Assembly (NCBI GenBank): GCA_021160685.1
Contig: JAGHCC010000337.1
Location: 1-12,396 of the forward strand
Direction: 5' to 3'
DNA from: Desulfobulbaceae bacterium
Lineage (GTDB): Bacteria > Desulfobacterota > Desulfobulbia > Desulfobulbales > SURF-16
Length of the DNA stretch: 12,396 bases
In this document: positions 1-7,560 of the stretch, in pieces
Numbering within the stretch: position 1 is the first letter of the stretch
Layout of the letters: each line of letters starts with the position of its first letter
The notes under the pieces: model-generated
Told to the model about the DNA's origin: nothing
Seen by the model: the letters and a program-made list of their open reading frames with translations, nothing else
The model's database searches: none
Program-made: the position numbers and the translations under genes

Positions 1-69
1 GGAAACGGGTCTCGAACCCGCAACCCTCAGCTTGGAAGGCTGATGCTCTACCAATTGAGCTATTCCCGC
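1..69 (-). tRNA. tRNA-Gly(TCC), 3' end cut by window edge
   Basis: Read on the minus strand the gene begins with acceptor strand GCGGGAA at position 69. The D arm follows, then anticodon stem TCAGC/GCTGA enclosing loop CTTCCAA (anticodon TCC, glycine), and a T arm with loop TTCGAGA. The visible 3' acceptor strand is TTCC; the last three paired bases and the discriminator lie beyond position 1, so the gene is truncated only by the window. It is the third gene of a Thr-Tyr-Gly cluster, 64 bases downstream of tRNA-Tyr. Confidence 0.95.
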
Positions 70-133
70 TAAAAAAATAAAAAAGGGAAAATTCAGTGAA
101 TTATCACGAAATTTAACCTCTCTTCGAAAAAAA

Positions 134-218
134 TGGTGGAGGGGGGAGGATTTGAACCTCCGAAGGCGTCGCCGACAGATTTACAGTCTGTTCCCTTTGA
201 CCACTCGGGAACCCCTCC
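134..218 (-). tRNA. tRNA-Tyr(GTA)
   Basis: This is a class II tRNA of 85 bases with encoded 3' CCA. Acceptor strands GGAGGGG and CCCCTCC pair fully, and the discriminator is A. Anticodon stem ACAGA/TCTGT encloses loop CTGTAAA (anticodon GTA). A long variable arm (near 163-176) precedes the T arm GGAGG-TTCAAAT-CCTCC, as expected for bacterial tyrosine tRNA. It lies 20 bases after tRNA-Thr, so the two are almost certainly cut from one precursor. Confidence 0.97.
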
Positions 219-238
219 GTTACTTTGTAAGCCCAATT

Positions 239-314
239 TGGAGCTGGCGATGGGACTTGAACCCGCAACCTGCTGATTACAAATCAGCTGCTCTGCCAAT
301 TGAGCTACGCCAGC
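239..314 (-). tRNA. tRNA-Thr(TGT)
   Basis: A 76-base tRNA including encoded CCA (239-241). Acceptor strands GCTGGCG and CGCCAGC pair fully. Anticodon stem GCTGA/TCAGC encloses loop TTTGTAA, giving anticodon TGT for threonine ACA codons. The T arm is GCGGG-TTCAAGT-CCCAT. It is the first gene of the tRNA cluster and starts 114 bases after the qmoC stop. The order Thr(TGT)-Tyr(GTA)-Gly(TCC) matches the thrU-tyrU-glyT part of the tufB operon in E. coli. Confidence 0.97.
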
Positions 315-320
315 TAAAAC

Positions 321-386
321 CAAAACACCGTAATCTCTTCAAGAAAAAAAATCAACAATTTTCTAAGAAGAATCTACGGTGTTTTG
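321..386. repeat. 20-base imperfect inverted repeat between qmoC and tRNA-Thr
   Basis: The arms are 321-340 and 367-386. The outer 12 bases (CAAAACACCGTA) match perfectly, then three mismatches, then five matching bases (TCTTC), around a 26-base A/T-rich loop. On the minus strand the 3' arm runs into TTTTGGTTTT, so it could end qmoC transcription, but the loop is large and the T tract interrupted. It also overlaps the space where a tRNA-Thr promoter must lie: TTGTTG (353-358) and GATTAC (330-335), 17 bases apart, are a weak candidate pair. Terminator, promoter-associated structure or both remain possible. Confidence 0.5.
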
Positions 387-428
387 TTGAAAACTATTTC
401 AGATGCAAAGTGATTCTAGCTATAGCAC

Positions 429-1628
429 TTACTCACTCGATTTCGTTGTTACATAATCGCTTTCACGATACCGCTCAAAAGCCATAGCAGTTGTCCGATA
501 AATAAGATGGGCAAACTTTGTATAAGGCATATAGAGGAACAGCATCATCACGGCGACCAGATGAAAGTAATAAATCGGATAGGCAAGAAGGGGTATATTA
601 ACCAGACGAAAAATTTCAGCGGCCAATCCGGTTACACCAACAGCCATAATTTCATAGATCAGGAACCAGTCATAAAAATTTCGGGTCTTCCCTTCCTCAG
701 CTTCCTGGCTTGAGCGATTTGCCCACAAGGTGGCAATTCCAAATATCAGTGCTATAGCACTGATATTGGCCAGCCATTTAATGGGATTCAGTTGACTGAT
801 CGGCCCGTGCAGGGAAGGAATAAAGGCACCTAATACATCCTGAGTAAAGGCCGAATAACCAGTGACGATCAAAAGACCAACAAAGGAGAGAAGCAACGGC
901 AGATGTCCTTTAGCACGATTCAGATTAACACCACATTTTTTAAAGCGGGTATGAGCGATAATCTCATTAATTGAGGGCATGATAAATTCGGCAATAAACT
1001 GCTTAGTTGACGGCCTGAATTCGACATTAACGCCATACTGTTTCGTCATTGCCTTCCAGAGATTGGTCACACCCTTAAAAGCGGCATAAGACGCCAGACC
1101 GGCAGTAGGAAGCATGATTGCGTCAATGAATGCAACATTTTTAGTCAACCAATGAAAATCCCAATGGCCGAAGAAATGACCAAAACCATTATGAGCAAAC
1201 TCTTCGGAAGAAGGGATATGCATGCCGCCTGAAATAATCCACATTAGCAAAACAATAACAGCGGGTATGCCAATTAACAGCGGAGTATTCTTGCCGGAAC
1301 TGGCCAGCTTGGCAAGACCCTGGGGAAATCCATAATGGGTGTACATATAGGATCGTATAGCGCCTAAAACATCACCAGGTTTTGCGCCACGTGGACAATA
1401 TGCAGTACAATCACCACACTGATGGCAAAGCAGGACATCAGTATCCGCAATCAATTTATCTTTCAATCCCCACTGGGACCAGATCATCTCTTTCCTGGGA
1501 AAAGGACTATCATCCGTGGACAAGGGACAGACCACGGAGCATGTCGCACACTGAAAGCACTTTTTCAGCGAATCACCACCGGCACTTTTCAAGTACTTAA
1601 TAAATTCTAAATCAGGTTCTACCCTCAT
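429..1628 (-). CDS. qmoC: Quinone-interacting membrane-bound oxidoreductase subunit C (QmoC)
   Basis: This 399-residue protein is the membrane subunit of Qmo, which links the menaquinone pool to APS reductase. Residues 1-100 form an HdrC-like ferredoxin domain with two full [4Fe-4S] motifs, C24-x2-C27-x2-C30-x3-C34-P and C68-x2-C71-x2-C74-x3-C78-P. Residues about 115-372 form a cytochrome b (HdrE/NarI-like) part with about six hydrophobic helices (near 115-133, 163-186, 243-262, 285-303, 321-343 and 347-370). Histidines 242, 274, 356 and 374 are candidate haem b ligands; this is inference from position. The start has a GAGGAG ribosome-binding site 7 bases ahead. It is last in qmoABC and is separated from qmoB by 146 bases, unlike the 12-base qmoA/qmoB gap, so its expression may be adjusted separately. 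Length and domain order are normal for QmoC. Confidence 0.95.
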   Translation of the reverse strand: MRVEPDLEFIKYLKSAGGDSLKKCFQCATCSVVCPLSTDDSPFPRKEMIWSQWGLKDKLIADTDVLLCHQCGDCTAYCPRGAKPGDVLGAIRSYMYTHYGFPQGLAKLASSGKNTPLLIGIPAVIVLLMWIISGGMHIPSSEEFAHNGFGHFFGHWDFHWLTKNVAFIDAIMLPTAGLASYAAFKGVTNLWKAMTKQYGVNVEFRPSTKQFIAEFIMPSINEIIAHTRFKKCGVNLNRAKGHLPLLLSFVGLLIVTGYSAFTQDVLGAFIPSLHGPISQLNPIKWLANISAIALIFGIATLWANRSSQEAEEGKTRNFYDWFLIYEIMAVGVTGLAAEIFRLVNIPLLAYPIYYFHLVAVMMLFLYMPYTKFAHLIYRTTAMAFERYRESDYVTTKSSE

Positions 1629-1650
1629 TTTTCATCTCCTCTCTTTGGTT

Positions 1651-1667
1651 CTCGCATAATCTGCGAG
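1651..1667 (-). promoter_or_regulatory. Hairpin just upstream of the qmoC ribosome-binding site
   Basis: Perfect 6-base arms CTCGCA (1651-1656) and TGCGAG (1662-1667) enclose a 5-base loop. On the qmoC transcript it would sit a few bases before GAGAGGAG. It could affect qmoC translation or form the 5' end of a processed qmoC transcript; neither is shown by sequence alone. Confidence 0.4.
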
Positions 1668-1723
1668 TGACCGTAGCCGGATCAATAAAAAAATACCAGC
1701 CGAAACTTTCTTATGACACCAGT

Positions 1724-1749
1724 CTGACAGGCCGATGTCGACCTGTCAG
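1724..1749 (-). promoter_or_regulatory. Stem-loop in the qmoB-qmoC intergenic region
   Basis: Perfect 8-base arms CTGACAGG (1724-1731) and CCTGTCAG (1742-1749) flank a 10-base loop, shortly after the qmoB stop. On the minus strand no T tract follows directly; TTTTTTTATT appears about 35 bases later, so it is a poor intrinsic terminator. A stem-loop here could block 3' exonuclease decay of the qmoAB message and set the QmoC ratio. A 16-codon reading frame (1761-1711, minus), preceded by GAAGG five bases before its ATG, overlaps both arms, but its coding status is unsupported. Confidence 0.5.
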
Positions 1750-1774
1750 TCGATATAGCATAAAAACCTTCTTT

Positions 1775-4015
1775 TTAGAAGCCCTTAAATGGACTTGGGC
1801 CCATCTCGAGGATTTCTTCAACAAACTCGTCAATAATACCGGTGACTTTATCATAGTCGGTAATGGCGATCTCACGTACTGTACACCGTTCAGGCTCGAT
1901 ACCCAGAGAATTCAATGTCTCACCGACGTTCTTCATACGTGTCTCAGCGATTTCACTGCCCTTGACAAAATGGCACTGGTAATCATCGCCATACCGACAA
2001 CCAAGGAGCATGGCGCCGTCCATACCAGCTGACATGGCATCCTTGATCCAGGCCATGTTCACGGAACCAAGACAGCGAACCGGGATAAAGCGAACCAATG
2101 GATTTAAGGCATGGCCACGCATGGCTGCCATATCAAGACAGGGATAGGCATCATTCTCACAGACAAAACAGATGATTCTCAGCTTATCGTCATCATCGTC
2201 CGGAACCTCAACGGCCTTGACCATGGAGCCGATCATATCGATATTGTAATCCTTAAAACCGATAATCCGCTCAGGGCAGGCGCCCATACAGGTACCACAG
2301 CGACGACAGCGAGTAGGATTAGGCAGCGGTGTGCCCTTCTCATCATCATCAAGAGCGCCAAATGGACATTCCTCAGTACAGCGCTTACACTGGGTGCAGC
2401 GTTGCATGAAAAAGTCAGGAAAGGTCATATCGCCTGATCGGGGATGAACAGCTACGCCTCGATCAGCGCATTCAATGGCCTGAATGGCCTTTAAGGCAGC
2501 GCCGGTGGCATCATCAATGGTCTCTTCCATGGTCATGGCCTTACGGACACCACCACATGTATAAACTCCGGTTCTCCTGGTCTCATAAGGAAAACAGATA
2601 AAATGAGAATCAGCATAGCCGTCAAAGAGATCAAGATCAAGGAATGCCGGACCCTGACGATAGGCCAGATTGATAGTATTTTCATGCAGGGTGGTAGGCT
2701 CCATACCGGCAGCCAGAACCACGAGATCCACATCAAGCTCAAGATCTTCATTGAGCAGGGTATCCTTGGCCGTAACCGTACCACCCTCAACACCGGTGAC
2801 TGTGGCCTTGGTCAGGAAAATACCATCATCCTCCTGAATGGATTTGTAGAACATCTCCATGGAACCTGGGGTACGCATGTGCTGATAGAGGATAAAGGCC
2901 TTGGCCGCATCGTTAGCCTCACGCAGCAGCTTGGCCTGTTTCAGGGCAACCATACTGGTCACCGAGTTACAATAAGGGAAATCCTCATCATTTTCTTCAG
3001 CGCCCGGGCTTTGAATAAAGGCAACGGAATTCAGATCAGCGACCTTGCCTTCCATGATCATTTTCTCAAACTCGGCATTGGTGACAACCTTGTCGTTTGT
3101 ACCATAACCAAGATGCTCATATTGAGAAACATCAGCGGGTACCCAGCCGGTGGCCAAAACAACGGAACCAAATTTTTCGGCATCCGTATTTTCAGCCGTA
3201 TATACCTGCAGACCCTCATTGGGGTCGTCCATGTCACCCTTGTCTATTCTATCCTGCTCGTCCACGCCGACCTTGGCGGGAGCATCCCACTCGGACTTTG
3301 TGCCGGCCGCCTTCAGGGTGACGGAATAATCGGCAGGTGATCCTGCAATTCTGGCAACCTCTGTATTCAAGGCAATCTCAATATTCTCATCTGCCTCAAC
3401 TGCGGCAATCATGGCGCCGACACTGGGCTCTTCGAGACTGGTCCAGGGAGCCTTGGTGGGCAGCTGCTTCAACCAGCCGGCGGCCTTTCCGCCAAGAGCA
3501 GCGGTTTTCTCAACAAGCTTAACCTGATAGCCTGTAGCGGCAGCCTCCTTGGCTGCTGTCAGACCGGCAATACCACCACCCATGACCAGAACCTTCTTGT
3601 TCAACTGCTCCAGCTGATACGCCTCCGGCAATTCTGCTCGCTGTGCCCTGGCACAGGCCATTGCAACATAATCAACTGCAATTTCATTGCTGAACTCGTC
3701 AACGGTCTCCTGATCACGCTCTTCGGTTGGTTTTTGCTTGGCCCAGGCAACCTGCTCGCGAAGATTGGCACGAATAGTGATAGACTCTTCACCAAAATCA
3801 AACTCTTTTTCCATAACCCGCGGTGAACAGGCGCAGATCACATAGGTGTTAACATCATCCGCTTCCATCATTGCCCGACCAGCTGCAGAGCAAAGGGCCT
3901 CATGGGTTTTAGCCTCCATGCCGCCTTCACTGGCCGCACTGGTCATTGCCTCTACATCAAGGGCATCACCGATGCCGCATCCTGTGCAAATATATGCACC
4001 ATATTTTTTATCCAT
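1775..4015 (-). CDS. qmoB: Quinone-interacting membrane-bound oxidoreductase subunit B (QmoB)
   Basis: This 746-residue HdrA-like flavoprotein carries a C-terminal MvhD-like domain and is a cytoplasmic-side subunit of Qmo. Residues 1-135 are an N-terminal segment with C10, C13 and C61/C63. An FAD-binding Rossmann motif (GGGIAG, 146-151) opens the flavoprotein part (about 140-520), which has the late ATG motifs LATGW (287-291) and LAAGMEP (434-440). Two [4Fe-4S] motifs follow, C540-x2-C543-x2-C546-x3-C550-P and C570-x2-C573-x2-C576-x3-C580-P. An acidic linker (five Asp, 606-610) leads to the MvhD-like domain (about 612-735), whose cysteines include 617, 620, 626, 648, 673 and 681. The ATG is preceded by AGGAGG at eight bases. 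Only 12 bases separate it from the qmoA stop, so the two are cotranscribed. Length is normal for QmoB. Confidence 0.95.
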   Translation of the reverse strand: MDKKYGAYICTGCGIGDALDVEAMTSAASEGGMEAKTHEALCSAAGRAMMEADDVNTYVICACSPRVMEKEFDFGEESITIRANLREQVAWAKQKPTEERDQETVDEFSNEIAVDYVAMACARAQRAELPEAYQLEQLNKKVLVMGGGIAGLTAAKEAAATGYQVKLVEKTAALGGKAAGWLKQLPTKAPWTSLEEPSVGAMIAAVEADENIEIALNTEVARIAGSPADYSVTLKAAGTKSEWDAPAKVGVDEQDRIDKGDMDDPNEGLQVYTAENTDAEKFGSVVLATGWVPADVSQYEHLGYGTNDKVVTNAEFEKMIMEGKVADLNSVAFIQSPGAEENDEDFPYCNSVTSMVALKQAKLLREANDAAKAFILYQHMRTPGSMEMFYKSIQEDDGIFLTKATVTGVEGGTVTAKDTLLNEDLELDVDLVVLAAGMEPTTLHENTINLAYRQGPAFLDLDLFDGYADSHFICFPYETRRTGVYTCGGVRKAMTMEETIDDATGAALKAIQAIECADRGVAVHPRSGDMTFPDFFMQRCTQCKRCTEECPFGALDDDEKGTPLPNPTRCRRCGTCMGACPERIIGFKDYNIDMIGSMVKAVEVPDDDDDKLRIICFVCENDAYPCLDMAAMRGHALNPLVRFIPVRCLGSVNMAWIKDAMSAGMDGAMLLGCRYGDDYQCHFVKGSEIAETRMKNVGETLNSLGIEPERCTVREIAITDYDKVTGIIDEFVEEILEMGPSPFKGF

Positions 4016-4027
4016 TAATTGATCCTC

Positions 4028-5287
4028 CTACCTTGTCGCTTGAATGGCTTTTAAAGCCGCAGCTGTTGAACTTTGAGCACTGGTGACAACATCGGCGGCT
4101 TTTTTAGCACAGCCGGCGGCAATCATACCCTTATCAGGATTAGAAAGGATAAAACCGCTGTTATCCATATCAAGGCCCAGAGAGGCGCCAATTCCTTTGG
4201 CCGCAGGCTCCATGCCGGTGGCGAGAATTGCCAGATCCACCTTCTGCTGGATCTTTGCGCCGGTCACTGCATTTTCAGCAACCATTGTTACGCTTCCATC
4301 GCTCTCCGGAATGATATCGGCAACCTTTCCCTTGATAAAATGGGTATTGGGATCTTCCATGAGCTTGGCGCGAAATTTCTCATACTTACCCGGCGTACGA
4401 AGATCAATATAGAAGACATAAATAGGTGTCTCGGGATATCTTTCGCGAATGTAGGTAATCTGTTTCATGGTGGCCATGCAGCAGATAAAGGAACAGAACT
4501 CAAGATGATTTTCATCCCTGGAACCGGCACACTGAACAAATCCAAAGCTCTCAGGCTCCTTGTTGTCACCTGGGCGGAGAATCTGACCCTTGGTCGGGCC
4601 ATTGGGGGCTGCGAGGCGCTCCATCATCATATTGGTGATAATGGCATCACTTTCATTATATTTCAAATTGTCCATCTTGGTTGGATCATAAGGATTCCAA
4701 CCGGTGGCCCAGACAATTGAAGCAACTTGAAATGTGACTTCCTCGGTCTGCATATCAAGATCAATGGCATCGTATTTACAGGCTTCCTTGATCTTTACAA
4801 GAGTATCATCGCTGCAGGCATCCTTATCAAGGACATACTTCATGGGAAATGACATCTCGTGGGGCCGATAAATGGCCTTGGTTTTGCTCATGCCCAAGTT
4901 GAAATCATCATCACGCTCATCAGCACATGCGTCAGAGCAATCTCCGCAACCTGTGCAGTTATTGTTGACATAGCGAGGCTTGATCTCGCAGGTAACCTCA
5001 TAACTCCCCTTGGACCCGGAGACACTCTTGACCTCGGTCATGGTGTACATGCGAATACCACGATTGGCCTTCATACGCTTGAAATTGATCTCAAGCCCGC
5101 ATGACGGGGGACAGAGTTTGGGAAAATACTGGTTCAGCTGGGCAACCCGGCCGCCCATGTAGGGATTTTTTTCGATCAGAATAACATCATTTCCGACTTC
5201 CGCGGCTTCAAGGGCGGCGGTTAATCCGCTGATACCACCGCCAACGACGAGAACTGCACCTGTACCAGATGCACCTTGATCTGTCAT
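4028..5287 (-). CDS. qmoA: Quinone-interacting membrane-bound oxidoreductase subunit A (QmoA)
   Basis: This 419-residue HdrA-like flavo-iron-sulfur protein is the first subunit of Qmo. It has an N-terminal FAD-binding motif (GGGISG, 16-21) followed by the HdrA-type segment NPYMGGRVAQL. Cysteines 59 and 63 follow, then a [4Fe-4S] motif C111-x2-C114-x2-C117-x3-C121, a VQCAGSRD segment with C253, cysteines 265/269/270 (CSFICC), and a C-terminal flavoprotein motif (LATGMEP, 355-361). QmoA and QmoB are thought to form the soluble module that contacts AprBA, with electrons arriving from QmoC. GGAGGA lies five bases before the ATG. It starts the qmo unit, 183 bases after aprA. A terminator in that gap means qmo expression needs either readthrough or its own promoter; the only -10-like element noted is GATAAT at 5354-5359, without a good -35. 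Confidence 0.95.
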   Translation of the reverse strand: MTDQGASGTGAVLVVGGGISGLTAALEAAEVGNDVILIEKNPYMGGRVAQLNQYFPKLCPPSCGLEINFKRMKANRGIRMYTMTEVKSVSGSKGSYEVTCEIKPRYVNNNCTGCGDCSDACADERDDDFNLGMSKTKAIYRPHEMSFPMKYVLDKDACSDDTLVKIKEACKYDAIDLDMQTEEVTFQVASIVWATGWNPYDPTKMDNLKYNESDAIITNMMMERLAAPNGPTKGQILRPGDNKEPESFGFVQCAGSRDENHLEFCSFICCMATMKQITYIRERYPETPIYVFYIDLRTPGKYEKFRAKLMEDPNTHFIKGKVADIIPESDGSVTMVAENAVTGAKIQQKVDLAILATGMEPAAKGIGASLGLDMDNSGFILSNPDKGMIAAGCAKKAADVVTSAQSSTAAALKAIQATR

Positions 5288-5331
5288 GCCACTCCTCCAT
5301 TCAATAAAAGTTAATTAAATAAAATTCTTCA

Positions 5332-5394
5332 CCTGGTTTCTTTGGCTCAATTGATTATCAATTAAAAAAAATCAACTCAGCCAAACAAACCAGG
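5332..5394. repeat. 25-base imperfect inverted repeat between aprA and qmoA
   Basis: The arms are 5332-5356 and 5370-5394, matching at 22 of 25 positions, with a 13-base A/T-rich loop. On the minus-strand RNA one of the three differences becomes a G-U pair, so it would fold into a very stable long hairpin about 45 bases upstream of qmoA. No T tract follows either arm directly, so it is not a standard terminator. A -10-like GATAAT spans the arm/loop border. It may be an RNA processing or stability element in the apr-qmo message, an operator, or a remnant of a small mobile repeat. Confidence 0.65.
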
Positions 5395-5403
5395 GCTGAT
5401 AAT

Positions 5404-5436
5404 AAAAACTCCAGACACCACAACGGGTGCCTGGAG
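5404..5436 (-). terminator. Intrinsic terminator after aprA
   Basis: An 11-base stem (arms 5409-5419 and 5426-5436, with one G-U pair on the RNA) and a 6-base loop are followed on the minus strand by TTTTTATTAT. It lies 34 bases past the aprA stop. The G/C-rich stem plus T tract is the standard Rho-independent form. It should end much aprBA transcription and reduce readthrough into qmoA. Confidence 0.88.
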
Positions 5437-5470
5437 ATTTAAATATACTACGTTATAGCAATGTAGTGCA

Positions 5471-7483
5471 TTACAGCCAAGGGTCGGTCTCAACGATGTT
5501 GATACATTCGACCTTCTCGCATTTCCACTCACCTGATTTAGGATCGTAGGTGGAGTTAACAAAACACTTCCAGTTCTCATCATCTACTTTCGGGAAGTCA
5601 GACCTGTAGTAGAAACCAGGATAGCGACTTTCTTCACGGAAAATGATGTGACGGATGTGAGCCTCTACACACCAGATGCGGTGGAGATTCTCCCAGGCGC
5701 GCATCAGCTCATGGAGATCACCGGCTGCCATCTTCTCACAATCTTCTTTCATCAACTGAAGAAGATCCATGCAGATTCCCAGCATCTTACCTGATGTCAT
5801 ATAGTAGGTAGCAACACCGCCGCCGTACTCATCTGTGGCCTTCATGAGGCGCATCATCATACCGGCAGGCTTGCAGTAATTAGGATTAACGCCTGAAGCT
5901 GTTGTGAAACCAACATGCTCATGATACAGTTTAACCGGAGCATAAATTTCATCAGCCAGTTCCTGGGCAGTCTGCATCAGCTCAGGTTTGAAGTCGTTAT
6001 CGCGGCAGAATTTAACCATCTGCTTGGCACAAATACGACCCTCTGCATGGGAACCGGAGGAGAACTTGTGACCAGAAGCGCCAACGCCATCACCAGCGGT
6101 GAAGAGACCGTTAACAGTAGTCATTCTGTTATAGCCCCATTTATACTGATGGACACGGGTACCCTCAACTGTGGGAACCCAGTCTTCGTCCGGACCAGAT
6201 GTCCAGATGCCGCAGCAACCGGAGTGAGAACCCAGCATGTAGGGCTCGGTGGGCATAATCTCAGAACCCACTTTCTCAGGCTCAACGTTTGCACCAGCCC
6301 AGAGACCAGCCTGACCAACAGACATATCAAGAAAGTCTTCCCAAGCCTCAGACTCGAGATGTTTCCAGAATTTCTTAAGGGCCTTGGGATCCATACCGGC
6401 ATCTTCACGTTCTTTAAGAAAGGCGTTCAGAGCAACATCGGTAGCCATCAAAATCGGACCGCGGCCCTCTTTGAACTCTTTAACCATGAGATGGTTACGC
6501 AGGCAGGTCGGGGTAACAGCTGAGCCGCCATAAGGCATGAATTTTTCCAGCTCTGCCTTAGCATCATCACTTCCGGCAAAGAACTCACCAAGACCATTCT
6601 GTACTTTAGCCTTGAAAAGAAGGAACCAGGCGCCAACAGGACCGTAACCATCTTTGAAACGGGCCGGGGTGAAGCGATTTTCCATCATGGTCAGCGTAGC
6701 ACCAACCTGAGCACACATGGTATAGGTGGAACCAGCGTTCCATACCGGATACCAGGCGCGGCCTTTACCCTCACCAGTGGAGCGGGGGCGGAAAATATTA
6801 ACAGCGCCACCACAAGCAACCATCATTGTTTTACATTTGATAACAACTACTTTGTTCTCACGAACGGAGAAACCAGCAGCGCCAGCAATCTGATTCTCGA
6901 CGTTTTTGTCAAGAAGCAGCTTAACGATGAAGATACGCTCAAGGCAATTTTCCTCGCCCAGTGCGGTTTTAGCAGGCTCAGCAACGATACATTTATAAGA
7001 CTCACCGTTGATCATGATCTGCCATTTACCGGTACGAACAGGCTCGCCGCCTTCACGCAGGCTTTTAGCAGGCTTGGCACCGTCAAGGTTGTTGCCGTCT
7101 GCATCTTTCTTCCAGACCGGCAGGCCCCACTCTTCAAACAGTTTTACAGACTCGTCAACGTGACGACCCAGATCGTAAATAAGATCTTCGCGGACAACAC
7201 CCATGAGATCGTTACGAACCATTTTTACATAATCTTCAATGGCGTTGCCGCCAATGTAGGTATTGATAGCAGACAGGCCCTGGGCAACAGCGCCGGAACG
7301 CTCCATGGAAGCCTTGTCACAAAGCAAAATTTTCAGATCATCATCGGCCCATTTTTTGATCTCAAAAGCGGTACCACAGGCAGCCATGCCGCCACCAACA
7401 ATCAATACGTCACACTCCATCTCCTGGATTTCCGGATCAACTACTGCATCCAGCTCTCCAACGGGTTTATTCGGTAATGCCAT
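5471..7483 (-). CDS. aprA: Adenylylsulfate (APS) reductase alpha subunit
   Basis: This 670-residue cytoplasmic FAD flavoprotein catalyses reversible reduction of adenosine 5'-phosphosulfate to sulfite and AMP. It belongs to the fumarate reductase/succinate dehydrogenase flavoprotein family. An N-terminal dinucleotide-binding motif (CDVLIVGGGMAACG, 24-37) is followed by SGAVAQGLSAINTYIGG (63-79), where N74 matches the active-site asparagine described in Archaeoglobus AprA. Further conserved segments are ENRFTPARF (268-276), GSHSGCCGIW (418-427, with a probable active-site histidine at 420) and AGDGVGASGHKFSSGSHAEGR (463-483, FAD end motif). The C-terminal helical domain ends in TDPWL. The start follows AAGGAG with seven bases' spacing. 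Its gene is 65 bases after aprB and forms the AprAB heterodimer with it. Length is normal and no key residue appears missing. The sequence does not tell reductive from oxidative use. Confidence 0.97.
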   Translation of the reverse strand: MALPNKPVGELDAVVDPEIQEMECDVLIVGGGMAACGTAFEIKKWADDDLKILLCDKASMERSGAVAQGLSAINTYIGGNAIEDYVKMVRNDLMGVVREDLIYDLGRHVDESVKLFEEWGLPVWKKDADGNNLDGAKPAKSLREGGEPVRTGKWQIMINGESYKCIVAEPAKTALGEENCLERIFIVKLLLDKNVENQIAGAAGFSVRENKVVVIKCKTMMVACGGAVNIFRPRSTGEGKGRAWYPVWNAGSTYTMCAQVGATLTMMENRFTPARFKDGYGPVGAWFLLFKAKVQNGLGEFFAGSDDAKAELEKFMPYGGSAVTPTCLRNHLMVKEFKEGRGPILMATDVALNAFLKEREDAGMDPKALKKFWKHLESEAWEDFLDMSVGQAGLWAGANVEPEKVGSEIMPTEPYMLGSHSGCCGIWTSGPDEDWVPTVEGTRVHQYKWGYNRMTTVNGLFTAGDGVGASGHKFSSGSHAEGRICAKQMVKFCRDNDFKPELMQTAQELADEIYAPVKLYHEHVGFTTASGVNPNYCKPAGMMMRLMKATDEYGGGVATYYMTSGKMLGICMDLLQLMKEDCEKMAAGDLHELMRAWENLHRIWCVEAHIRHIIFREESRYPGFYYRSDFPKVDDENWKCFVNSTYDPKSGEWKCEKVECINIVETDPWL

Positions 7484-7538
7484 ATTAAATCTCCTTAAAA
7501 TTAAATTCGCTTAATTAATGTGCTACAAATTTCCTGTC

Positions 7539-7560
7539 AAAAAAAGCCTTACATGGCTTT
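7539..7560 (-). promoter_or_regulatory. Terminator-like hairpin across the aprB stop codon
   Basis: On the minus strand AAAGCC and GGCTTT pair perfectly around a six-base loop ATGTAA that holds the aprB stop, and the stem runs into TTTT (GGCTTTTTTTGACA). The stem is short, with only two or three G-C pairs, so as a terminator it is weak. It would be masked while a ribosome finishes aprB, which would let translation favour continued transcription into aprA. That role is inference. Confidence 0.4.

Noticed and set aside
93..323. 76-codon minus-strand reading frame
   Set aside because: It runs through the tRNA-Thr and tRNA-Tyr genes and is a product of their sequence.
2603..3340. 245-codon plus-strand reading frame
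   Set aside because: It lies entirely opposite qmoB, whose FAD and iron-sulfur motifs are clear; the antisense frame has no recognised domain.
7512..7540. Internal promoter between aprB and aprA (TTGACA at 7540-7535, minus)
   Set aside because: The -35 is perfect, but no acceptable -10 lies 16-18 bases downstream; TAATTA matches the consensus poorly.
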